Shown here in pieces: positions 46,101 through 58,468 of a DNA stretch of 64,000 nucleotides. Within the stretch, counting starts at the first letter, position 1. The number at the start of each line of letters is the position of its first letter. The notes beneath the pieces were generated by a model. It saw nothing but the letters and a program-made list of their open reading frames with translations. It did no database searches and had not been told where the DNA came from. A program made the translations under genes and the position numbers. The DNA is taken from NCBI GenBank assembly GCA_023014335.1, contig JAECYW010000009.1, forward strand, positions 1,054,001-1,118,000, in the 5' to 3' direction. Source of the DNA: Galerina marginata. Its lineage: Eukaryota; Basidiomycota; Agaricomycetes; Agaricales; Galerinaceae.

Positions 46101-48730
46101 GCTGAACAGACACCCGAAGATGGCGAATACTTTCACATGGCGGCATATTAGCTACACCGTGACTGTTTCTGGTGACAAGCATCGGGTGCTGGATGATATT
46201 TCTGGGTTCGTTGCACCCGGAAAATTAACTGCTCTCATGGGAGAGTCTGGGGTCGGAAAAGTACGCTCTATGCATCACTGCCACTACTTTAGCTAATCAC
46301 AGTCGTGTCTTAATAGACATCTCTCCTCAACGTCTTGGCAGAACGAGTCGATACTGGTATCATCATGGGCCAGCGGTTTTTCAACGGACAGGCGCTTCCT
46401 ATCGACTTCCAGGCTCAAACTGGGTATTGTCAGCAGATGGACATTCACGTGCCCACCACGACTGTTCGAGAGGCATTGCAATTTTCTGCACGACTACGTC
46501 AACCATTTTCGGTACCTACTTCCGAGAAAGATGCTTAGTGAGTTGTCTTATCACCTCTTCATTGACTTGTTGATTAATTACAACCCAGTGCTGAACAGTG
46601 CTTGAAGCTGTGTGGCCTTGAGGCATTCGGGGATGCTATGGTAGGATCACTAAATGTTGAACAAAAGAAGCGGACGACAATCGGTGTGGAATTGGCTGCT
46701 AAGGTATCTTTAATGCCCTAGCCTTCTGTCCCCTGGACAGCTTATTCAGCGTGGCTTTAGCCTAAGCACATGCTTTTCCTCGACGAACCTACTTCTGGGT
46801 TAGACTGTCAAAGTGCTTTAGCCACCATTTCGTTTCTTCGCAGTTTAGCAGACAGCGGCCAGGCTATCTTGTGCACGTGAGTCATTTCAGTGTTCCTGCT
46901 CTTCCACCTACATACTAATTATCGTACCTTTAGCATCCACCAAGTATGTTATCCGTCCGAGTTTGATTACCGTGACTCATATCTGGCCTTTTACTCAGCC
47001 CTCCGCTAAATTATTCTCAGTATGTCAATGTGGCATTCCTTCAAACCAATCTGACGCCTTTTCCTCAGGCTTTCGATAAATTGTTATTACTTCACAAGAG
47101 TGGGCAAACCGTGTACTTCGGAGACGTCGGACAGGATGCGCAGAATGTTATTGATTACTTCGAAGCATGCGGCGGGCGGAAGTGTGGCACGGGAGAAAAT
47201 CCGTAGGTTGATATTCTGGCTGCTGTCACAGAAACTGACCTTCTGTTAGAGCCGAGTATATTCTAGACGTCATTGGAGCAGGAGCCACCCCAGTCAGCGA
47301 CCGCGATTGGCATAAGGCGTGGCTCGAATCCCAAAAATGTAAAGAACTTGAGGACACCATTGAAGAAATTCACAATGAAGGACGCAAATGCCCGCCTGTT
47401 GGAGTAACCGTCAAAACCGAGTTCGCCACATCTTGGGCTTTCCAAACTCGAACCCTTCTCAAGAGGCAGTGTCTGGCCTACTGGCGCGAGCCGGTTTATC
47501 TCTTGTCGAAACTCGGTTTAAACATTATTTCAGCTCTTATAATTGGATTCACGTTCTTTAAATCCAAGGATTCCATTCAGGAAAACCACAATAAGCTCTT
47601 CGTACGCCTTAGCTTACCCTCCTGTTTCCGCTATTAACTGCTCAACTTCAGGCCATCTTTATCGCAACAATTATAGTGCGTACAATAGTTCTTCGCGTGC
47701 TCCTTTCCGCTGACACTCTTGATTTGTTCAGAGTGCACCTCTTGGGGCGCAACTTCATGTTCCGTACATGAAGGTGTGTATGTTAGGGCATCTACATCGT
47801 TTCTGAAAACTAACTGCATCAAGACCCGGGATGTGTACGAAATTCGAGAGCGTTCTACCAAAATGTATCATTGGTCAGCTTTGGCCACCACTCAAGTTGT
47901 AATGGAGCTTCCTTGGAATATTTTGGGCTCGTCTCTGTTCTTCTTGTGCTGGTTTTGGACCGTCGGCTTTCCGACTTCCAGAGCCGGGTTCACCTACCTT
48001 GTCTACGGTGTTTGCTTTCCGATTTACTACACCACCATCGCCTTGGCCATTGCGTCGACGAGTCCAACGGCTGATATAGCTGGTCTCATGTTCTCGTTCT
48101 TGTGCGCATTCAACTTCACATTGTATGTATTTGTCTAGCCTATTGTGTCTTGCTGCGCCCTTACTTATCTCTGGCATCGTCAGTAACGGAATAATACAAC
48201 CCTTCGCACAACTTGGTTGGTGGAAGTGGATGTACCATCTTTCGCCATTCACCTACCTCCTTGGAGCTCTTGTGGAGCAAGGTGGGCTACAAATGTCTTC
48301 TAAAAGCCCACAGCTGACGCCTTCATCCAGCCATTGGACACCAGCAAATTGTTTGTTCGCCCAAAGAGCTGCTTGTTGTTCAACCACCTTCTGGACAGAC
48401 CTGCGGCAACTTTATGGCTCGATATATATCCGCAAATGGAGGATATCTCAACAATCTTAATGCGACCTCCGACTGCCAATTTTGCCCATTCAGGACCACA
48501 GATCAGTGGCTGGGTCCTGCGTTGAACATCTATTACAGCCATCGTTGGCGCGATTTCGGTATCTTCTGCGGATTTATTGGATTTAATGTAAGAAATCTCC
48601 CGTTGCGAGACTGTTGACTTACTCTGAGTGTTGTCACTAGATTTTTCTCTTCTATCTCCTTACCTACCTTGTACGTGTTCGGTATCACAGGCACATATCT
48701 CATGCTTGTTGGCGGTCCACTGCAGAATAA
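43116..48730 (+). CDS. PDR-type (ABCG) full-size ABC transporter 1
   Basis: Many short introns split a full-size transporter arranged NBD1-TMD1-NBD2-TMD2. NBD1 (about 43660-44400) has Walker [10 protein letters not shown], where the family usually has GRPGSGCST, the signature [10 protein letters not shown], and a degenerate Walker B ITSWDN followed by PTRGLDS. TMD1 spans about 44780-45900, with [23 protein letters not shown]2 (about 46130-47200) has Walker A GESGVGKTS, signature [14 protein letters not shown] and Walker [16 protein letters not shown]2 (47450-48720) includes [16 protein letters not shown] and QPPSGQTC. An apparent stop at 47203 lies in an intron (GTAGGT..TTAG). PDR pumps export lipophilic drugs, fungicides and plant or fungal toxins across the plasma membrane using ATP. 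It is a tandem paralogue of the gene at 51588. The ATG at 43116 gives a shorter N-terminus than that copy, so the start is less sure. No disabling mutation is seen. Confidence 0.88.
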
Positions 48731-49034
48731 ATCTTTTTATTTCTTAATGATTTTGGTCATGAGTGATTGACCTCGGTTACTTTTTTCGGGTGTCACGGTT
48801 CTCTTGCACAAAGGTACAAGCCTTGGTTCGCTTGGAGGTGCTTTTGAGTTGTTTCTTTCCTGTATGTACCTCTGTAGACGAGTGAAGGATTGTCTAATCC
48901 GCGGATCGCTGTCTTCGTTGTGACGTTGTCGAGCGGACCGAGGGCCCCGCTTGGTTTACTTGAACCTTAACCACCGCTGCCAACAAGCACGAAGCAGAAT
49001 TCCCTCTTCTTCTGAACTCTGATTCTGCCAAAGA
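48731..49034. other. Intergenic between PDR transporter 1 and the RING gene
   Basis: Nothing specific seen. Holds the transporter's 3' end and the RING gene promoter, since both genes are on the plus strand. Confidence 0.4.
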
Positions 49035-50469
49035 ATGCTAGGATATCAAGATGTGCCCTATCTTCCCATAGATACGCCGATAGAGCTCCCAAACGACCTC
49101 CCAGTGCCTTCAACAAGTCGCGTTCTTGGTCCTAGATCTCGTGCAACATCCTTGGCACGCTCGGAGGAGCGATCTGCGTTTGGCTCACGGCCCAGCTCTC
49201 GTGCCAGTTCTACGCGTTCGAAAACGTCGTCCAGCTCCAGACAAAGACTAGCGGATGTGATGTCGCAGCCAGAGGCTTATTCGATGCCTCCGAGTTCGAT
49301 GGGGGATAGCTTCGCTTGGGATGGTGGGCAAGGGTTGGAATCGGTTCCAGGATCTTCAAGGTATCTTACGCCAGAAGAAGCTAGCAGGAGCAGAAGTTTC
49401 TCTCAAGAAGAACCGAACTGGGAAGAGCCCTCGACTTCAACTTCGAATGCCACTTTTGACCCTAGTGATTTTGTTCCTCCTGATTTCGACCAGTGGTCAC
49501 CCAACGGGATGGTGCCGAACTGGCAGATGACTCATTTTGATGCCCTCTCTGAGCCTACACCAAGCAGTAGTTCGTCACATGGAGAACAAAGGCAGGAAAA
49601 TTCGGAGAATTATTTTGCTCCCAATTCCAACACTTTTCAAAGCAGCCTTCATTTGAATTCCTGGATACCCCCTATCGCTGCTCCTTACTGGCAAACGGGT
49701 GACAGTAATTCTCACCCTTCTTACTCGTTTGGACTGGATATCGGAGAAGCGTCTGGCTCGGGTTCAGGGAGCGGCGGTACGAGTTCGAAGCGGAAGAGAT
49801 CGCCATCCGACCCTCCCGCTGACCCACTTTCACAACGGTCGTGGCGCACGGATACCGATGCTGAACGTGAGGTTGCCAGGCAGCTTTTATTTGACGACGC
49901 GACCCCGAATTCTCAGTCACAACTTTCATCTGGTACGTTTGTTTTGAATGCGTTTGGTATGTGTGCCTACCTTACGCGTTGTTTAATAGGTATTTCATCC
50001 CAAGAAATCCCAGTAAGAGACCGAAAAGGAAAAGGAAAAGCCAGAGAACGAGGAAAAACCCCCGATCCTGCATCCGTCATTGTCATACCCGACACACCGC
50101 CTACTTCACATAAAGAAGTCCCAGTCAAACTGCCTAACAAACCCAAGCCCGACCCGCTTTCGTCGTACACCTGCCCAATCTGCTTCTCTCCTCCGACAAA
50201 CGCGACGCTGACGCCGTGTGGCCACATATGCTGTGGTGCATGTTTATTCGCTGCTGTAAAGACCACGATGTCCCGGACGTCGATGGCAGGTGTCGTGTCG
50301 GCTTTGAATGAGGCCAAGTGAGTCTATCTCTCTGTTCAAACATTTCTTGATTTTTAATTGACCATTGTTTAACTATAGGTGTCCTGTTTGCCGTGCTACG
50401 ATTCCTGGTTGGGATGGAAAGGGTGCAGGAGTGATTGGTTTGAAGGCGAGGGCTATTTTCCGCCTATAA
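49035..50469 (+). CDS. RING-finger protein, probable E3 ubiquitin ligase (Slx8-like)
   Basis: Three exons (49035-49932, 49990-50317, 50379-50469) join in frame to 438 residues. Residues 1-300 are disordered and Ser/Pro-rich, with a basic KRKRSPSDPP motif near 250 that could be a nuclear signal. The C-terminus is a C3HC4 RING: CPIC, then CGHICCGAC, then CPVC encoded in the last exon, followed by PGWDGKGAGVIGLK. RING proteins pass ubiquitin from an E2 enzyme to substrates. The long disordered N-terminus with a C-terminal RING recalls Slx8/RNF4 SUMO-targeted ligases, but SUMO-interaction motifs are only suggested (VIVIPDTPP near residue 346). The RING is certain; the Slx8 link is tentative. The gene sits between two PDR transporters with no evident functional tie. 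Confidence 0.82.
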
Positions 50470-51587
50470 TCTCGTGGTTTCTTCCTCGGTGACCTATAAA
50501 TATGCTAGAAGCCCAAAAAAACTTGCTATATGACTGACCTTCTAATTACAATCCCCGGTTGTAGTAGTAGGATGGCGCCAGGCGAACCGGAATTGTGTTC
50601 GACGTGATATCCACATTGTGAATTAGTCGTTGTGATTCTGTGCTTATACTTCTCTCAGAAGCAGGCACCTACTCTACGGACAAGCTCAGGCGAATACATC
50701 TTACTTATAAGAGTCATACCGGTACAACGTTCAATAAATTTAGCAAAAATTAAGCCCATATTTGCTTGATTCACTGTTTAAATGGCGAGAAGTGGGAAAA
50801 TGAGCCGTTCGTTGATGATGGCACATTTTGAACAGGCTCCGAATCTCTCTTAGACTCGTTGCCAGTCTCCCTGGGTGCGGAAAAAAAAATTGTGTGTGGG
50901 TTATAAATTAGGTGGCTAATTCCGTCCACATACGATTTTTTTTTCCGCCGCCAGAACGGCTGGTCTCGAGCCTAAATCTCTCTAAACTTTTATCTCAATT
51001 TCACCTCCACCTCAGCTCTTGGGATCCCTTGTCTTACTCAACCTATCTTTCCACTACTGAGATACGGTAGATGACGCGTCCTTCAACGTTTTTTAGCCTC
51101 ATGTCAATGGAACTCGGCAAAAGAAGTAGTTGGCGGTCGTCACCCCAGCGCAAATTATCGCAGAGCTGGATCTGTTAATTCTCCAGGCAGAAACATTTCA
51201 ACGATCCAATATACGATTAAGAATTACACGGCGCGATGGTTAGTTCTCTCGATAAACTCGTTTTTTGAAGTTATACAGAGTGACGCAGGCCATCTTTACA
51301 GCGATACACCGTCTTTAAGCGTCACAACAATATTTTTTGCCATCCAAGCCTTTCGTGGGTACAGTATCCGAGTCTTTGTCAACGAAAATGACAAGAAATG
51401 GCACGCTTTCGCAAGCATAAGCCGTTCCGCTCGATCCTGGAATCTGTATGACATATGTCTGACCTCGATCTCGTCTCTATATCTCTAAATCGGGTGTATT
51501 CTCCTCTTCGCTGTTCAGACATCTGAATGGATATAGGGAGGGGTTTTCAGTTTCGTGGGCTAGGATTCTGCTTATTCGATCACTGCC
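50470..51587. other. Intergenic upstream of PDR transporter 2
   Basis: About 1.1 kb with no ORF showing coding character. Contains A-runs near 50880 and T-runs near 50940. It is the likely promoter of the second transporter; no specific site was identified. Confidence 0.4.
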
Positions 51588-54500
51588 ATGGCTGTCCCAC
51601 TGCCGGATATCACGGAGGAAGGAAGCTCTTACACAACATCGGCGACGACGACGACGACTCTCAACCAAACCCCGCATGGCGACCATGACCGGCCGCACTC
51701 TCCACTTATTGTCGAAGAGCCTCGTACCCCAGCTGAACGACCCGACCTTTCTCAAGTGAAGAAGCACTCTTCGGTTTCCGTCGGCTATTTCGATCCCAAA
51801 GGCGTATCGGCGCTTTCAAAAACCCTGAGCGACCCTTCTCCCCATGCCTCGAGTTCCGGGCAGTCAAGATCAGTATATTCTGAAGCTACGTTAGACGACG
51901 ACCCTGGCAAGCCGATGGACTTCGAGAAGGTGTTGCGGTACTATCTCAAGAGGTGTGTTTTTCCCAGTCGTACATGATGTCTTCGTGTCGCACTGACCTC
52001 CTTTCTTCAAATCAGGCGAGATGAAGAAGACATCAAATCGCGTCAACTCGGCGTTGCATTTGAGGACCTCACGGTCGTAGGGCTTGGTACCTCTGCTAGT
52101 TTTCAGGCAACGTTGGGAAGCCTCCTAAATCCCCTCAACATCATTTCAAAAATCCGCTCCATTCGACATCCACCACTAAGGGATATTCTAAGCGGCTTTG
52201 AGGGTGTCGTTCGGCCAGGCGAAATGCTTTGTTCGTATCAATGTCCGTGTTCCGTTTGACTTCACCTGATTTGTTGCCTTTCAGTGGTCCTCGGCCGCCC
52301 AGGCTCAGGCTGCAGCACCTTACTCAAGACACTTGCCAACCAACGCGAAGAATTTCACTCAATAAAAGGACAGGTTTACTACGACTCCCTCACCCCTCAG
52401 CAGGTGTCAAAACATTACCGAGGCGACGTTCAGTATTGCCCCGAAGACGACGTGCATTTTCCTACCCTGACGGTCAACCAAACGATACATTTTGCAGCCA
52501 AAACGCGAGCCCCTCAAACGCGCATTGCTGGCATATCTAGAAAGGATTATACTCACAAGGTTACAGAGATCTACACCACTATTTTTGGCCTTGAACATGT
52601 CAAGGACACCGCAGTTGGAGATGCTTCCGTTCGAGGTGTCAGTGGAGGCGAGAAGAAACGTGTTTCGTCAGTGGAGATATTGCTACTTGTTTGTCATTTT
52701 TATCTGACGTGCGGCAATAGGATAAGCGAGACCCTTGCCACAAGGAGTCTTATCACTTCATGGGACAAGTGAGCTTCAATTTACGTTATTTTTTCTAGGA
52801 CACTTCTTTAACTTTTACCCTACCTTAGCTCAACTCGAGGCTTGGACTCTAGCACAGCCCTTGAGTTTGTCCGGGCTCTGCGCATTGCAACCGACCTCGT
52901 CAGGGACTCCACCATTGTTTCAATATATCAAGCGGGCGAATCCCTTTTCCAAATCTTCGACAAGGTCTGCGTTATCTATGAAGGAAGAATGGTCTACTTT
53001 GGTCCTGCTACCCTCGCTCGGCAATATTTCATCGACATGGGCTACGTTCCAGCTAATCGGCAGACCACACCTGATTTCTTGGTTGCTGTCACGGACCCGC
53101 AGGGAAGGACCATGGTTAGCAAGGAACATGATACGAGGAGCCAGGGGTTGAGGAACCGCCCCATCCCACAGACTGCAATTGAGTTCGAGGAGTATTATAA
53201 GAACTCAGGAATGAAGAAGATGAACCGAAGAGATATTATGTTATATAAGAGGGATAATGTGGACAAGCGGCATATGGTTCAGTCTTTCAAGGAGATTGCT
53301 AAGGCAGAACACGCTCAGCACACTCGTCGTCAGGTATGTTAGTATACTTTCGAGTGTTTAAATCTGAAGATGTTCATTCTTTCTTTCAGAGCCCTTACAT
53401 GATCTCTATTCCAATGCAAGTACGGATTGTCATGGTTCGCCGTATGGAGATTATGAAAGGCAATTTTACTGCTCAAGCCCTTTCAACAATGTTCGTAAAT
53501 CAACGATTGTCCCGATTTTTTCTTCTGACAAGTCTTTACAGTACCTTCGTATTGCAGGCTATTATCATTGGCACAACTTTCATCAAGATTCCTGACTCGA
53601 CTGCGGCCTATTTTTCTCGTGGCGGTGTCCTATTCTTGTGAGCATCGATATCTACTTCGTCTCGTGGTCTTGGATGTCTAAACAAACCCTATGCAGTTCA
53701 GTCTTCGTTCCGGCTCTCTTCAGCATGTCAGAAATCCCTGCCTTGTTCTCCCAACGACCCATTGTCCTGCGCCATCAAAAGGCCGCCATGTATCATCCAA
53801 TGGTTGAAGCACTCGCTATGACCTTGGTTGACGTCCCGTTCACCTTGGGCACTATCGTTCTCTTTACAATTATCGTTTACTTCATCGTCAAGCTTCAGCA
53901 ATCTGCCGCTCAATTCTTGTGTGTTCTTTATCTATTCTCTCTTCATGTATCATTGACTGAAATTAAACCAGCACTTATTTTGCGTTCATTGTTGTCGTTG
54001 CTCTCGCTATGAAGGCCTTCTTCCGATTGTTAGCCTCGGCCTTTCCAAAGGAAGCACCGGCGCAAGCTTTGGCTGGCGTACTATTACTCGTGTTGTCTCT
54101 GTACACTGGCTATCAGATCCCCCGACCCAGCATGATTGGTGCACTTCGTTGGCTCTCCTACATAAACGTGTGTTCTTGATTTGGGGATGAAATCACTCTG
54201 CTTGACATTATATTCCCAGCCCATCTTTTACGCCTTCGAAGGCCTCATGGTCAATGAATTCCATACGTTGAATGGCGTGTGCTCTACTCTTGTGCCATCG
54301 GGGCCAGGCTACGAAGGCGTTTCTCTGAACAACCAAGTCTGTACTGTCGTTGGGTCAGAACCTGGACAAGCCACTGTTAGCGGCAGTACCTATGTCGCGC
54401 TCTCGTTTGGATACCTTTACAAACATCTATGGCGGGTGAGTATTATTCGTTCTATGACTGAACACCTATTCATCAATTTCGTATTCCTAGAATTTCGGCA

Positions 54501-57386
54501 TCATCGTGTCTTTTGGTATCGGGTTCTTGATCTGCCTCATAATATTCACGGAAATCAACACCGGCCGTTCTGGTGAAGGTTCTACCCTGATGTTCAAACG
54601 TGGTTCAAAAGCCCAGGTCCTGAAACAAGCCAGGTCCAATGCTGGAGATGATGAAGAAAAAGTTAATGATGCCATGCCTGTAACTGCTGGACAAGAAGAG
54701 CGGTCCGCCGAAGAGGAAAAGAAAGCGCTGCAAGAACAGCCGAAAATGACCAACACGTTCTCTTGGCAGCGTCTCAGCTACACTGTGCCTGTTTCCCATG
54801 ACAAGCGTCGATTGCTGGACGACGTTTCTGGGTTCGTGGCACCTGGAAAACTAACTGCTTTAATGGGGGAGTCTGGCGCTGGCAAGGTAGGCACAATCGA
54901 CGACCTTGGCTGTGTTAACCCAACTTGAGTTTCTTCTTATCAGACTACTCTCCTCAACGTCCTGGCAGAACGAGTCAGCACTGGCGTGGTCACAGGCGAT
55001 CGGTTCTTTAACGGACAAGCACTACCTATAGACTTTCAGGCTCAAACTGGTTACTGCCAGCAGATGGACACCCATGTTCCTACGACTACGGTTAGAGAGG
55101 CATTGCGGTTTTCTGCCCGACTACGTCAACCATCTTCGGTACCAACCTCTGAAAAAGATGCTTAGTGTGTCGGACCATTACTTCTCCGAGTAAAACTTGC
55201 TAATACATCTTGGACTAGTGCCGAGCAATGCTTGAAGATGTGCGGCCTTGAGGCTTTTGGCGATGCTATGGTTGGGTCATTGGGCGTCGAACAGAAGAAG
55301 CGGACTACAATTGGTGTGGAACTGGCTGCCAAGGTATGCTAATGACATTGGTTTTCAGGTAGAAACGTTGACTGATCATTGCGATTCTAGCCTCAACTCC
55401 TACTCTTCCTCGATGAACCAACATCTGGATTAGATTCTCAGAGTGCTTGGGCCATTGTCTCGTTTCTTCGGGATTTAGCTGACAATGGTCAAGCCATCTT
55501 ATGCACGTAAGGCAGTTCCTCTTACAGCTATTCCGTGTCTTTACCTGCTGTCGTGTCCTTAGCATTCACCAGGTATGCCTGTTGTATAGAACCGCTTAAC
55601 TTTACTAAACCTGTGACTTGAACTCAGCCTTCCGCTGAATTATTCTCGGTATGTTGACATACCTGCCTCTGAATCGGTCTAACCTTCTGGTCAAGGCTTT
55701 TGATAAACTCTTGTTACTTCGCAAAGGTGGACAGACGGTGTACTTCGGAGACATTGGAGAGGACGCCCAGACCATCATTGACTACTTCGAAGCAGGTGGC
55801 GCGCGAAAGTGCAGAACGGGAGAAAATCCGTGGGTCGTCGTTCTTGCCACTGCTGAAGGTGACTAACAATTTATCAGAGCCGAATACATGCTGGATACCA
55901 TTGGGGCCGGAGCCACGGCGGTCAGCGACCGAGATTGGCATGATGTCTGGCTCAAATCCAAAGAATTCAAAGAGCTTGAGGCGGCTATTGAAGAAATTCA
56001 CAGAGAAGGACAAAAGCATCCACCTGTTGGCGCAACTGTCACGACCGAGTTCGCCACACCTTGGGCCTTTCAAGCACGGACACTTCTTAAGAGGCAAAAC
56101 TTGGCTTACTGGCGTGACCCAATATACCTCATGTCGAAACTCAGTTTGAACATTATTGGGGGCCTTTTGATCGGCTTTACGTTCTTTAAATCCAAGAATT
56201 CTGTTCAAGGAAATCAAAATAAGCTTTTCGTATGTCGTTCGCCTTGAAAGGTCCATCGTCACTAACGAGTCTTCCTCAGGCAATTTTTATGGGAACAATT
56301 CTGGTATGCTTAAACTGGACCGCCTTCCAGCTACTCAACCTGACTGGTTTGTTGTAGAGCGCCCCTCTCGGAGGCCAACTTCACGTTCCTTACATCAAGG
56401 TGTGTATATCCTACCTCGCCCACGCATTTTCAGTTGCTCAAAGCTGGATCAATCAAGATGCGGAATGTTTATGAGATTCGAGAGCGTTCCAGCAAGATGT
56501 ATCACTGGTCCGCTTTGACCACAGCCCAAGTTTTGATAGAACTTCCCTGGAACATTTTAGGCTCTTCCCTGTTTTTCTTGTGCTGGTTCTGGACTGTCGG
56601 CTTTCCGACTTCTAGAGCTGGGTTCACTTACCTCATGTATGGCGTCTGCTTTCCCATTTACTACACCACAATCGCCCTGGCTATTGCATCTATGAGCCCG
56701 ACTGCCGAGATAGCTGGGCTCATGTACTCGTTCTTGTTCACATTTGTCCTGACGTTGTACGTACATCCTATGCCCCCTTTATTTGCCAGATTCTCACTTT
56801 TCAACGACATTAGTAACGGTGTATTACAACCGTTCGGACAACTTGGCTGGTGGAAGTGGATGTACCACCTTTCGCCATTTACTTACCTCATTGAAGCTCT
56901 CGTTGGCCAAGGTAGGGTATAGTTGTCTGGAATAACATTGAACTGACTCTTCCCACTAGCCATTGGGCAGGAATCGATTATTTGTGCTTCAAAAGAGCTT
57001 CTGACTCTTCAGCCCCCCTCTGGACAGACCTGCCTCACCTACATGGCTCGGTACATATTGGCAAATGGAGGATATCTCGACAATCTGGATGCTACCTCCG
57101 GTTGTCGAATTTGCCCATTCAGGACGACAGACCAGTGGTTGGGTCCATCTTTCAATATCTTCTACAGACACCATTGGCGCAATTTCGGGATTTTCTGCGG
57201 ATATATTGTGTTCAATGTAAGACCTGTAGTCCTGGCGAAACTTTTCATTTGATTGACCATCATGAACAGCTTTTCCTCGTCTACCTATTTACTTACCTCG
57301 TACGCGTTCGGTCTCACAGGAGAATGAGCTCCTTTTCAAAGAAGGTCATGACCATCATCCATAAATTCAAGAAATCTACTCCATAG
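51588..57386 (+). CDS. PDR-type (ABCG) full-size ABC transporter 2
   Basis: Same exon plan as the gene at 43116, with about 70-80 percent of residues identical by eye in the aligned blocks. Exon 1 is 51588-51952, and intron 51953-52014 ends before [13 protein letters not shown]. The N-terminus is about 120 residues, Ser/Thr/Pro-rich and longer than in copy 1. NBD1 has the standard Walker [10 protein letters not shown], signature [10 protein letters not shown] and SWDN..TRGLDS. TMD1 covers about 53390-54540. NBD2 has [23 protein letters not shown] and [16 protein letters not shown]2 covers about 56090-57340, with [16 protein letters not shown] and [10 protein letters not shown]. The terminal exon after FN ends with a Lys-rich tail at 57386. 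Predicted role: ATP-driven efflux of lipophilic compounds at the plasma membrane. Intact as read. Confidence 0.92.
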
Positions 57387-58468
57387 TTTTTCTTATACGT
57401 GTTGTATTTACAATTTCAAGCATAAATAAAAAAGGATCTGCGAATAGGTCATATCAAACTCGACAAGTCAACGCCTTCAAACAACAAGACGTTAGACTGA
57501 CGATAAACATTGATAGGATAGACAACTTGGTATCTGCCTTTGTCCAGCCGAACCAGGCAAGGTTGCGAAGAATTTGCGACGCAGAAGCCATGCCACCCGA
57601 TGCCAGAAATATCAAAAGCTTTAGCCTGGGCAAGTAGAAGACCAAATGTCTGGATGGTGGTAAGGTGCTAGGTGCTTTTGCAAGAATTATCCCTCTCACC
57701 CGCTATGTCCTCGATGAAGAGAAAAGTGAGTTGGGAAAAGTGAAGGATCAGGTTTATAAAGGGAATTGAAACATGCTTGATCGAATACAGCCTGGGAGTC
57801 AGGGTACTTAGTAGTTGCTGACTCGATTGTACGAACACCGAACTGTGTCCATTTGTCCAACCCCATCCAAGGAGCCCGTAATTAATTAGGATCGCCTGAA
57901 CACGGACTCGATAAGAACAGAAAGGCGACGAGAAGGCATTCATTTTTCGAATGGATATCACGGTATGGACGATCGATGGGCGCATAATTACAGTCTGCGC
58001 CACGACACCTGCCTCAAAAGCAGCTGGCATAGATAAAACGTGTGTCCTCTTCCGCTGGCTTGATGTTGCTCGTATCCTGTCAAGGTGATTTCCATTTTAT
58101 GCCGGTGACCCTTGAAGCTTGAAGGCCGGGGTATACCATCCTGGGGGTGCAAACAGGGCGGGAGCTAGGCGAGGAATAGCATTTTTGAAGGTCTGCATAA
58201 TCAATCGACATGATTGCCATGCGATTTCTACGACGATTCCAGTCCCAGTGTCAGCGGCAAGGGCAATGGAGATCATTACATACCGGGTTGTGCTGATGTA
58301 ACAAGGAAAATTTCCATAACCAAAGATGACTTCTCATTACCAGTCGACCTCTCTGGCTTGAAGGAGCCGAACGTCTGAAAGAGCACAGCTCGGAAGGTAT
58401 TAATAAATTTAATTAAGAAAGCTGAAATGCAGTTTGTGGATGAATGGATTCTCTAAATACAAAACAGT
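57387..58468. other. Intergenic, weak minus-strand ORFs
   Basis: Minus frames at 57454-57699 and 57668-58030 encode partly hydrophobic stretches but no recognised domain. They overlap without an obvious splice path. Treated as non-coding or a gene relic. The plus-strand transporter and minus-strand complex I gene converge here. Confidence 0.35.

Noticed and set aside
47195..47255. In-frame TAG in PDR transporter 1 as a disabling stop
   Set aside because: The stop lies inside a GTAGGT..TTAG intron that has an exact counterpart in transporter 2; splicing gives NPAEY in both.
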